A DNA stretch of 34,593 nt from CAZEER01 sp964511215 (GTDB lineage: Bacteria > Fidelibacterota > Marinisomatia > Marinisomatales > UBA1611), in NCBI GenBank assembly GCA_964511215.1, contig CAZEER010000020.1, forward strand, positions 1-34,593, given 5' to 3'. The position numbers and the translations under genes were made by a program. Below are positions 19,401-26,720 of this stretch, in pieces (position 1 is the first letter of the stretch; each line of letters begins with the position of its first letter). The notes beneath the pieces are model-generated. The model was not told the origin of the DNA, ran no database searches, and saw nothing but the letters and a program-made list of their open reading frames with translations.

Positions 19401-20659
19401 GTTGGAGCCTGAGGTTTTTGGTTGGTTTCTGAGGTTGTGTTAATAAACACTTGAGAAAAACTTGTGGAATCATTACCTATTTCACTTGTGCCACTTGCAA
19501 TAAGGTCTGGCGTAGCATCCTGATTTATATCTACAAACCGTGCTGCTCGTGCTCCTTGAATTTCTTTAATTGGAGTAAATGTCCAGTCTCCATTATTTAC
19601 GTAAACTTTGGCTGATAGAGAATGTACTTTCCCAGAGAAATTGCTTACAGAATCAGCACCAGAAATTACAAAATCTTGGTAGCCATCCAGATTAAAATCA
19701 ATCGCATCTATATTACCATAACTAACTGCAAAATCAATTCCATTTGAATTTAATGAGTATGTTCCAAGAGGTTCATTTTCAAAAATCCAGGTGACTAGTT
19801 TATCTTCAATTTTATTCCATCCTGTCATTATCAAATCTTGATCGCCATCAGAGTCAAGGTCAACAAAGTGAGATACTCCGGCCTTAAGACCATTAATAGC
19901 ATCAGCAGTAGTTACCTCAGTCAGTCTACCTATAGGGTCATTTTGGTAGAGCCTGGTAACAGATGAGTTTGGGTCTGCTGTTTGGCCGCAAATTATTAGA
20001 TCTGGATCGCCATCATTATCATAATCACCCCAAGAGCTACTACCGGTGAATAAAGCTGGGAAAATAGTGGAAGGATCTTTATCAAGGCTATTTATTTTAT
20101 TTAAAAATAGTTCATTCAGAATATTATCAGAATATTCATTGACACCCATTAAAAATAAATCAGGTCTCCCATCCATATTTACATCACCCCATTGCCCATT
20201 GCTATAGGATACAGACATGTTTTGGAGCCATGAAGATTCGTTGAAGGAGCCTGATGAGGTATTAAAAAGTAGTTTTGACTTGGCTGAACCATTTACATAT
20301 ATATCCATATAGCCATCAAGATTTACATCTCGGACACTAATATTTCCTATTCCTCCCAAGTATTCAGCAATTGTATCAGGATATGTAACAAAGGTTTCTT
20401 GGTAGCCTTGAGAAAGTATCCCGGCACTGTTTCCTAATAGTACATCAATGAAAATTCCAAAACGAGTGGAGTCATATCCTGATGAGATAATATCATTATA
20501 TCCATCATTATTTATATCTGCAATCTCAATTGAGTTGGCTATAGACTGAGAGATGCTGGCTGAGAGTGAGGTATCATTCACAAATGGGTCTTGGGCGACT
20601 AGGTGAGAGAAAGCTGCCCCGATTAAGAAACAACGGAGCGTTTGTTTTTGCCACTGCAT
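16418..20659 (-). CDS. Large FG-GAP/VCBS repeat surface protein with FN3 modules and FlgD-like sorting tail
   Basis: A 1413-residue exported protein (signal near residues 1-22, ending HLVAQ). Two long blocks (about 30-405 and 520-900) consist of FG-GAP/VCBS repeats. They show many Ca-binding D-x-D-x-D-G loops, such as DINNDGYNDI, DYDNDGDPDL and DYDADGDLDLFLSG, as in beta-propellers. FN3-like modules lie at about 413-516 and 904-1016. The last 90 residues (FNLSGRLKRI, then NWDGKDSNGEIVPSGLYIV) match the FlgD-like/CHU_C-type C-terminal domain often used as a secretion tail in the FCB group. It is probably exported to the cell surface and may act as an adhesin or pilus-associated surface protein. 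It begins 11 bases after the cyclase gene and overlaps the PorV-like gene by four bases. Confidence 0.85.
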   Translation of the reverse strand: MQWQKQTLRCFLIGAAFSHLVAQDPFVNDTSLSASISQSIANSIEIADINNDGYNDIISSGYDSTRFGIFIDVLLGNSAGILSQGYQETFVTYPDTIAEYLGGIGNISVRDVNLDGYMDIYVNGSAKSKLLFNTSSGSFNESSWLQNMSVSYSNGQWGDVNMDGRPDLFLMGVNEYSDNILNELFLNKINSLDKDPSTIFPALFTGSSSWGDYDNDGDPDLIICGQTADPNSSVTRLYQNDPIGRLTEVTTADAINGLKAGVSHFVDLDSDGDQDLIMTGWNKIEDKLVTWIFENEPLGTYSLNSNGIDFAVSYGNIDAIDFNLDGYQDFVISGADSVSNFSGKVHSLSAKVYVNNGDWTFTPIKEIQGARAARFVDINQDATPDLIASGTSEIGNDSTSFSQVFINTTSETNQKPQAPTALTAFAVSTRAIFSWGAGTDDIDDPISLSYNIRIGTSPSGNELVSSSVPFNSSNVGQRLIREFHEIPHGTYYWAIQTLDGSGNKSEWSQEDTLFIPRLVASTQSLPGVYYSSAGWADYNEDGVSDLALTGVTFSGTSITSLFENTDGLLSQDLNQNIEAVFGGHLSWVDYTNDGHLDLTMTGFQISNFFGGFATSFYKWDNGVYVPDTVSEIHEDLNFDGIKDNWVNGGVNGHHWGDYDNDGDLDYVQGGFDNYYRRHLDIFYNDNGILRLDTNQIHLVPINPAIVQWVDLDRDGNLDLVTIGADETQSIRMRVYLNNSNHILTPGIAWESEIFGVTAGSIAFADYNSDGYDDFALTGLNADGDPITYVAINAINTFTVSHVLQGVYFGKAAWGDYDSDSDLDLIITGHSSTQGALGSVPTTTIYYQDNGNFIVDQTLAIDSVGISFSQWGDYDADGDLDLFLSGFKANQDVVAQVYDNLEGLENPNKAPNPPYLLDDSDINNDRVNLNWVAPVDPDNANGTSTPELGLRYQIQVGSDEENNDHAISTGYYGSGEIGTINSTQKTLKNLPEGNYSWRVRAIDYGYAPSSWSSMDYFYIDITAPAIDTIRTNYVTEDQIILIIKFKEDFYLDLNREPTVLVTHPFYPDLGNNNDPDDDSLLVEKQSFNGDEWTGIVILPDSYSGKAIQVHVYGAQDDRQNKMTPTSIFKTPESILSQYGGTAISEDGHTTILLPQNAVAGDISISITGQNVPPDSSSYIYEVDNGITYLISDLYDIKPFAQSLNKPGLLRINFPDSTCLITEPLNQYFNIECENENDCISLNGEWIAIPDSGMTPFIGMVDTSITGLLPVLHLGGSQISISDNLYMQVQIDTFGTYGAFISMDSTLLSDSSSAKTITCQPRIFSPGGSGTVFEFTETNIIYSLEDKEDVTARIFNLSGRLKRIIKPEFPSQVGRQVMNWDGKDSNGEIVPSGLYIVTLEKNDGILRTTVGVLNR

Positions 20660-20670
20660 TCTAGACTTTT

Positions 20671-23553
20671 TTATTTACTAGTTAGAGTCCAGACACCATC
20701 CCAGTTGTCTCCTGGCGAATTAGCCAGAAAGTGTTCACATCTTGGTATATAGATTCTGCTGGGGTTGGTTTTTCTGCCTGCGAACATGTCCTCCAAGGCG
20801 TCGGATGCTTTGAAAGCTTCTATAGCCTTGGACCATTCTTGGTTCTTATATAAATCTAACGCTTCATTGTAAGCTGGAAGAATTTTCTTGTATTGCTCTG
20901 GTTCTTCCCCAACTTCCGATATTAATTCCCATACCTTTACGGGTTCTTCTTTTCCCATTACTCGAACATTATCTAAGTCACGAACCACAACCTTATCTTT
21001 AACAGGCTGATAGGTGCTGTCTGCAATTTGAATATATATGCCATACTGTTTGGCAGATGATTCAAGTCGTGCGGCAGTATTTACATTATCACCCATCATT
21101 GTATAGTTCATCCGTGCCTCTGACCCCATATTTCCTGTAACCATCTGGCCAGAACTTATGCCAATTCGATTTTGCATATTATGGACAATCTCGGGCCACC
21201 GGTCACCCTCACCGCGCCACCCTTGGCGTAATAATTCAAGTTTTTCCTGCATCTGGATTGCTGTTCTGCATGCCCATAATTCATGATCTTCTACATCAAT
21301 CGGAGCACCATAGAAGGCAACGATTGCATCACCAATGTATTTATCTAGAGTACCATTATTTTCAAGGAGGACATCAGTCATATCCGTAAGATATTGATTT
21401 AAAAGAGCAACCAGCTCGCTTGCTGTTAATTTTTCAGAAAATGCAGAAAAACTTTGTATATCTGTGAAAAATGCAGTGTGATACCCCTCTTCACCACCTA
21501 GAGATGGTTCTTCACCACTTTCATACATTTGGTCAATGAGCTCTGGCGAAACATAGGTTCCAAACGAGTCTTTGAGGAAATTTTTATTTTTTTCTTCCTG
21601 TATATAATTAAAAACTGTAATCCCAAGGTAGCCAATTGCAAGTGTGGATAGAGGCCCCACCATATCTAGCCAAACATGTTGCGTAGAAAATAACCAAAAT
21701 GATAACCAAGTATATGCTATAACAACAATTCCTATTGCCAGTCCACCCATTGCTGCACTTAGCGCAGGTACCGCAAAAGATAGTAATATCCCAAAAACTA
21801 TAATAATAAGAGCGACGTTAGACTTAGATATCTCATGGATAATTTTGTTATCGAGGATTGTATTAAGAGCATTTGCATGCAGACCTACCATAGGATATCT
21901 GGGATCAAAAGGCATTGGGTTTAAGTCTGATGTCCCTGTTGCTGTTAGTCCATAGTAAAGTTTTTTCCCTACAAATTCAAATGGGACAATATTATGGACA
22001 GTATTTTTTTCTTCACTACCAATAAACAACCTTTTTTTAGCTCCATAAGGATAGAACGATAGTGGGCGTTGCTCATTAATCATATCATTCTTATTTAGAT
22101 TGGAAATGATTTGAAAATTTCTTGCTAAAAACCTGGCATCAGCTTGAGCTTTATCCAATTTTTTGAAGTTATCGCCATCGCTAGTTTTAATTGCATCATT
22201 GATGTCTATCATATGCTGTCTAAAAGAGGAAAATTTATAATTTTCAATTCCATAATTATAAGTTACTTTGCCCTCAGTTATTAATTCATCAAGAGTAGGA
22301 CTTTTGCTTCTGTTTGAATCTTGAAATGCCTTCGCAATAATATTATTATTTTTAATTTCGTTAAAAATGTGAGGAGGTGCTTTTTTAAAATCTTTTGCAG
22401 TACCACTTGGATTATTAAGAATCCACTTCTCTAATGCTCCCATCATCATTACTTTTTTTACTGAAGATAAAATATCTTTTTTTGATGCATTAATAGATCC
22501 TAAGGCAGGTTTATAGGCGGCTTTTGCATTACCGCTAAAAGAAAGGTTAGTCAGTTTTTTGAATTTAGCTAGAACATAATTTTGGTATTCATGTTTTTGA
22601 AATTCTTTTAAAATATTATATGGATAATGGACTAAATCAAACTCACCTGTTTCTTTGTCCTCCCAGTTTCCAGCCCAATTAACCTGCATTTGGCCTTTTG
22701 CATTTATAGGAATAGAAACCTCTGTCCGACCATGCTCATCCATTTCTGGAATAGGAAACTTTAAATAATCACCTGGCACAATCTCTACATCATCAAAAGA
22801 AACGCCATAATGATTGAGTGCGATTGCTAATGATGCTGAAGGAAAAATTTTATCTTCATACAGGCCGACCAAAGGATATTTTCTTTGAAGACCATCGGGG
22901 TCAGGGTCGGATTGGAAAAAATACACACCCGAAGAACTTTTTATAAGTGTATCAACAGCAGTCTCTATATCATAAAAATCAAACAGCGTAGAATAGTTTT
23001 TTGGATCAACAGTCCGAAATAAGTTTCTCTCTTGAAGAAGTTGTAGTCTTCTTTCCATAACCTCAGATCGTTTTTTGATTGGTTCTTTTTTTATACCTTG
23101 GGGTTTGAAGCTTTGGGCAAAAATAATATTTCCTGCTTTTTTTGCAGCATCAGCCAGATCATTATCAGGGTCGGGGAATAAGTTTTTAACTCTATCTATT
23201 GTTAGAGTGGAATCGGTGACGCTGTTAAGTATTTTATATTCAAGCTTACGCTCACTATCTTCAATAAAATATATATCGAAAATAAATGCGTCAAGCTCAT
23301 GCTCGGCTGCAAGATTAACCATTGGGATATGTTTTTCGCGACTCCAGGGATCCCACTTGCCTTCTGTTTGCAAGGCCCTTACGTCAATATCGGCTGTGGC
23401 TATATCATTTCGAGTTTTAAGAAGACCTCTATTTTTAAATCTCATATCTAAAAGACTGTGCTCAAAGTTATCATATATATCAAGAAATGACAGGATGCAA
23501 ACTAGAATCGCAATCCCGAAAGAAATTAGAATATAAGGTAAGTTTTTCTGCAT
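20671..23553 (-). CDS. CHASE2-domain adenylate cyclase, class III
   Basis: A 960-residue membrane enzyme predicted to make cAMP from ATP. After an N-terminal TM helix (about 8-26), an extracytoplasmic CHASE2 sensor runs to about 560. It is split by a Lys-rich insertion at about 320-515. TM helices at about 565-655 lead to the class III cyclase domain (about 690-885). Metal-binding Asp698 (FTDIQSFS) and Asp742 (YIGDAIVAFYGAP) are present. Lys738 and Thr818 form the K/T pair that favours ATP over GTP in bacterial cyclases, and Asn825 and Arg829 (VNTAAR) are the transition-state residues. All catalytic residues are therefore intact. It lies between the secretin gene (8 bases) and the FG-GAP gene (11 bases), so cAMP synthesis is co-expressed with the pilus machine. 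The signal sensed is unknown. Confidence 0.92.
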   Translation of the reverse strand: MQKNLPYILISFGIAILVCILSFLDIYDNFEHSLLDMRFKNRGLLKTRNDIATADIDVRALQTEGKWDPWSREKHIPMVNLAAEHELDAFIFDIYFIEDSERKLEYKILNSVTDSTLTIDRVKNLFPDPDNDLADAAKKAGNIIFAQSFKPQGIKKEPIKKRSEVMERRLQLLQERNLFRTVDPKNYSTLFDFYDIETAVDTLIKSSSGVYFFQSDPDPDGLQRKYPLVGLYEDKIFPSASLAIALNHYGVSFDDVEIVPGDYLKFPIPEMDEHGRTEVSIPINAKGQMQVNWAGNWEDKETGEFDLVHYPYNILKEFQKHEYQNYVLAKFKKLTNLSFSGNAKAAYKPALGSINASKKDILSSVKKVMMMGALEKWILNNPSGTAKDFKKAPPHIFNEIKNNNIIAKAFQDSNRSKSPTLDELITEGKVTYNYGIENYKFSSFRQHMIDINDAIKTSDGDNFKKLDKAQADARFLARNFQIISNLNKNDMINEQRPLSFYPYGAKKRLFIGSEEKNTVHNIVPFEFVGKKLYYGLTATGTSDLNPMPFDPRYPMVGLHANALNTILDNKIIHEISKSNVALIIIVFGILLSFAVPALSAAMGGLAIGIVVIAYTWLSFWLFSTQHVWLDMVGPLSTLAIGYLGITVFNYIQEEKNKNFLKDSFGTYVSPELIDQMYESGEEPSLGGEEGYHTAFFTDIQSFSAFSEKLTASELVALLNQYLTDMTDVLLENNGTLDKYIGDAIVAFYGAPIDVEDHELWACRTAIQMQEKLELLRQGWRGEGDRWPEIVHNMQNRIGISSGQMVTGNMGSEARMNYTMMGDNVNTAARLESSAKQYGIYIQIADSTYQPVKDKVVVRDLDNVRVMGKEEPVKVWELISEVGEEPEQYKKILPAYNEALDLYKNQEWSKAIEAFKASDALEDMFAGRKTNPSRIYIPRCEHFLANSPGDNWDGVWTLTSK

Positions 23554-23560
23554 TGGTGTT

Positions 23561-24868
23561 TTATCCTACAACATTTGGAGTGATAAAAATTAATAATTCC
23601 CGCTGCTCTTTATCGATGGTTTTAGATTGAAACATTCTACCTAAAAATGGGATATCACTGAGCACAGGTACAAACTTTTTATTTTCTATCGCATTTTCCG
23701 TGATGAGCCCGCCTATGATTACAGTGTCTCCATCATCCACAGTTACTTGTGTTTTTACAGATCTTTTTGTAGAACGAGGCTTATCTGTTATTACTTCGGC
23801 GGCAGAGAGGAGTGCCTCGACACTAGCATCTACGAGCAGTGTAATCCTAGACTCATCATTTATTCTTGGTGTGACAGTCAGAGTAATACCCACATCTTTT
23901 TCCGTAATTTGTCTAATATTATTATTTATGAAACCACCGCCACTAGCTCCTGTTTGACTTTGGGCATTTTGATTGCTCATATTGCTAACACTACCTTCAA
24001 TATAAATTGTTGTCGTGATATTAGTTTCAGCAGAATGATTATCCAGAGTTGTAATCTGCGGACTTGCAAGGACCTTTGATTGACCTCTGGCTTGCATGAT
24101 TTTCCAAGCTCTACCAAACTGTAATGGGTTTAACGTTGCGATGGTCATCTTATTTAATTTAAATGGTAAAAGGGAGCCTGACGTATCGCTCGCTCCTCCA
24201 AGAGTTATAGGAGTATTTGATGACCAGTCAATGCCACTGCCCTTAGCAGTGTCTAGCCCAGACTCAATGAACTTTATGGCTATATTTACATTTGATATTG
24301 GTCTATCTAGTTCATTAATCATTGCTATTAATCTTGGTATATTTTCTTTGACATCAGAGATAATAGCAATATTTGCTACTCCACCACCTCCACCTGCGGT
24401 AACAATTGGTGCAAAAGGCTGTATTGAACCTTGAGGAGTGAAAAGAGTAGCCAGAGGGCCAGATAGATCATCTGAGTTGATATATTTTAATTTAACTATA
24501 CGAGTTTCTATCTCTCGTGGAAATTCAGTACTAGATCCACTGACAATGATAATATTTTCTTGAGTGAAATAGCTATAGCCATTTGGTTTTAGAATAACAT
24601 CTAGTGCCGCCTTAACAGATACATTCTCTAGATTTGCTGTTATTGTGTCTCTCACATCTGGGGTGACTACTATATTTAACCCCGTTAGTTCACCAAGTAA
24701 CATCAAGACATTCCTGATATCTGAATCTTGCATGTTAATAGACATTTTTTGAGTTAAATCATATTCGTTACCATCTTTATCAAGTGTTGAGAACCCAGAG
24801 GGCTGCTGAGAGATAGCGAAAGAAAAAAATAATAAAAGATGAACAAAATATTTTTTATGTTCCAACAT
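23561..24868 (-). CDS. pilQ: Type IV pilus secretin, short PilQ/MshL-type
   Basis: Forms the outer-membrane ring through which the pilus passes. At 435 residues it is shorter than usual PilQ and has no AMIN domains. A signal peptide (about 1-20) is followed by an STN/N0 domain (about 40-105; SDIRNVLMLLGELTGLNIVV), one N1-type domain (about 110-190) with a Gly-rich loop, and the secretin core (about 195-433). The core carries LASPQITTLDN, DVGITLTVTPRI, the VIIGGLI strand and the closing VPVLSDIPFLGRMFQS and ELLIFITPNVV motifs. It overlaps the PilP-like gene upstream by 14 bases and is 8 bases from the cyclase gene. The order after PilM-N-O-P is the standard one, which supports the name; MshL or GspD-like naming would also be possible. 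Confidence 0.92.
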   Translation of the reverse strand: MLEHKKYFVHLLLFFSFAISQQPSGFSTLDKDGNEYDLTQKMSINMQDSDIRNVLMLLGELTGLNIVVTPDVRDTITANLENVSVKAALDVILKPNGYSYFTQENIIIVSGSSTEFPREIETRIVKLKYINSDDLSGPLATLFTPQGSIQPFAPIVTAGGGGGVANIAIISDVKENIPRLIAMINELDRPISNVNIAIKFIESGLDTAKGSGIDWSSNTPITLGGASDTSGSLLPFKLNKMTIATLNPLQFGRAWKIMQARGQSKVLASPQITTLDNHSAETNITTTIYIEGSVSNMSNQNAQSQTGASGGGFINNNIRQITEKDVGITLTVTPRINDESRITLLVDASVEALLSAAEVITDKPRSTKRSVKTQVTVDDGDTVIIGGLITENAIENKKFVPVLSDIPFLGRMFQSKTIDKEQRELLIFITPNVVG

Positions 24869-25436
24869 CTTTTATAATCCTTGTTTTTCCAACCTTAAAA
24901 GTTATCTGTTCATTTTCTATTTTTTCTATAAGTGCATCATTGATTAGATCTCCCTCAGTAAATGTCTGCCCATTAATTGTAACAAACGCTTTTTCTCCCA
25001 TCCGCACTGCTGTTTCAATAATTAAGCCATCAAGGTTTGAGAAAACAGCATTATCATTTATTTCTATTTCTAGTTTTTCTATTTCTAGTTTTGGTGTCGC
25101 TTTGGATCTCTTAGATATTTTAGGAGGTTCATAAACATCTACGAAGGGATTTCTTGACCAACCGTCTAGGTCTGAGATATTATCTGCTATTGGTAAAAAC
25201 TCTTTTGTACCTACAAAACCAATTTTGCTTTCAGTCAGCTTTTTTCTTGCTTCAATTCTTGCTTGAACGTCTAATCCTCTTTGCGCGCTTACGCCCGCTG
25301 TTCGAGCACGTTTTTTAACTACTTTTTTTGTTCGAGTATCATCTTTCTTATCACTGTTTCGTGCTATATAATCATATATTGCATACCCAATAGAAAGTGC
25401 AAGTAATAACGATAAGAATTTTAATCTTGGTGTCAT
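24855..25436 (-). CDS. pilP: PilP-like inner-membrane/periplasmic linker protein
   Basis: A 193-residue protein with one N-terminal TM segment (LSLLLALSIGYAIYDYI), a basic, helical linker (about 25-90) and a small C-terminal beta domain (about 125-193). VTINGQTFTEGDLINDALIE followed by ITFKV resembles the PilP/GspC homology-region fold that binds the N0 domain of the secretin. It lacks the usual PilP lipobox and is anchored by a TM helix, like GspC. The AGAGGTG at 25444-25450 (complement strand), seven bases from the ATG, supports the start. It sits between PilO and PilQ, as PilP does in classical pilMNOPQ operons; the name rests on position as much as on sequence. Confidence 0.7.
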   Translation of the reverse strand: MTPRLKFLSLLLALSIGYAIYDYIARNSDKKDDTRTKKVVKKRARTAGVSAQRGLDVQARIEARKKLTESKIGFVGTKEFLPIADNISDLDGWSRNPFVDVYEPPKISKRSKATPKLEIEKLEIEINDNAVFSNLDGLIIETAVRMGEKAFVTINGQTFTEGDLINDALIEKIENEQITFKVGKTRIIKDVGT

Positions 25437-25448
25437 GAAGTTTCACCT

Positions 25449-26720
25449 CTAAACTACTTCAAAAATAACAGTATCTAAAATCTTTTTATCATTATCAGTA
25501 ATTTCTACTTTCCATGTTCCTTTATCTGAGCCTTCAACCACCCGGTGTGATATTGCAGGGATTTCTTTTCCGGCTCTAACACGTATGCGTACTTTAGCTT
25601 TGAGTTGTCCATTCATATACCAAATATGGTAAATATCATTGTGTTTTCCCGAATTATTGTTTAAAAGTGAGTGGCAATAAACTTTACCAATAGTAGTCGT
25701 AAACCTTCTACCTGGGTTAATAGGCAGGTTGTTTTTCACTTTTTTACAAATTTTACTATCTAATATTACAATACCATGAAAATTATTATACGTGTCTGTA
25801 TCGTATGGATCTTCATTTCGTTTTTGAGTCTGGGCGGGCTCGTCCTTTTTTAACTTCACTGATTTGGTTTTTTGTGCAGGCATTGGCGGGCTATTTGCCT
25901 GTGTTAGATTGGTTTTATTTTTTGGTACAGATCCTGTGATTTGTATGGACTCATCAATGGGCTCTGTGGCAGGTTCAAGCCACATCTCAGGCACATCCTG
26001 CATGCTGTCGGGTACGCTAATTGTTTTATCGATTAAGTCTGAGACATCTAACTTTTTTGATGCGGTTGTATTAGACTTAGGAATGTTTTTTACTGCGACA
26101 TTCTTTTTGATTGTTGTTGGTAATTCAAGTAGCGACTTGTTTTTTAGACTTTGAAAATAGGTATAAGATATTAGCTTAATAGTCTGCGCAGAGGCTGATT
26201 CCTTTTGAGTAACCTCTATATTGGATGCTGTCATCCTATATCGGCCTGTGAGCATTGCGTCTAATAATTTCCCAAAATTAATAAATGAACCTTTGAGAGT
26301 TATATCAACAGGAATCTTTTCAACAACTATTTCTTTTTCAGAATCTGGCATGCGTATTGTTTTCGTTTCGATAGCATTATCGGAGGGAGAAAAATTTTGA
26401 ATTACTAGACCGTGTTTGATAATTAAAGAATAGAGATAGTCGTTAACGCTTTCGAATAGTCTCTTATCAGGTATGCGTTCAATAATAACTGTAAACTCAT
26501 CGTTCAGTAGATCCCAATCTGATCGCATTGCTACGAGTTGAGTTTCCATTCCTTTATATTTTTTTACTTCACTAGAGAGACTTCTTTTTATTTGCCGTGA
26601 CCGCTTAAATTCTTTTACGAGATCCTGATAAAACAGAAAATACCACACTAGTGAAAAAAGAATTAAGCAACCAAAGATAGAGATTGACAGGTACTTTTGG
26701 TTTTTGATGAACTTATCCAT
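25449..26720 (-). CDS. pilO: PilO-like pilus alignment protein with a C-terminal DUF2914 domain
   Basis: A 423-residue inner-membrane protein. It has a short cytoplasmic tail, one TM helix (about 10-28), a coiled coil (about 30-65) and a ferredoxin-like periplasmic domain (about 65-190) with the PilO-type VDITLKGSFINFGKLLDAML helix. A Pro/Thr/Lys-rich linker (about 195-305) leads to a DUF2914-like domain (about 310-423; IYHIWYMNGQLKAKVRIRV, then GTWKVEITDNDKKIL). PilO partners PilN in linking the cytoplasmic PilM to the secretin. I chose the ATG at 26720, which overlaps the stop of the upstream gene as TAATG. A GTG 12 bases earlier is in frame but less likely. A C-terminal DUF2914 is not part of usual PilO; its function is not known to me. 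Confidence 0.78.
   Translation of the reverse strand: MDKFIKNQKYLSISIFGCLILFSLVWYFLFYQDLVKEFKRSRQIKRSLSSEVKKYKGMETQLVAMRSDWDLLNDEFTVIIERIPDKRLFESVNDYLYSLIIKHGLVIQNFSPSDNAIETKTIRMPDSEKEIVVEKIPVDITLKGSFINFGKLLDAMLTGRYRMTASNIEVTQKESASAQTIKLISYTYFQSLKNKSLLELPTTIKKNVAVKNIPKSNTTASKKLDVSDLIDKTISVPDSMQDVPEMWLEPATEPIDESIQITGSVPKNKTNLTQANSPPMPAQKTKSVKLKKDEPAQTQKRNEDPYDTDTYNNFHGIVILDSKICKKVKNNLPINPGRRFTTTIGKVYCHSLLNNNSGKHNDIYHIWYMNGQLKAKVRIRVRAGKEIPAISHRVVEGSDKGTWKVEITDNDKKILDTVIFEVV

Noticed and set aside
23075..23536. Open + strand frame of 153 codons opposite the cyclase gene
   Set aside because: It is fully antisense to a well-supported CHASE2 region, shows no family motif and has no ribosome site; it is a frame shadow.
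23700..24434. Several + strand open frames of 85-112 codons opposite the secretin gene
   Set aside because: All are antisense to clear secretin motifs; hydrophobic appearance comes from complementing the coding strand.
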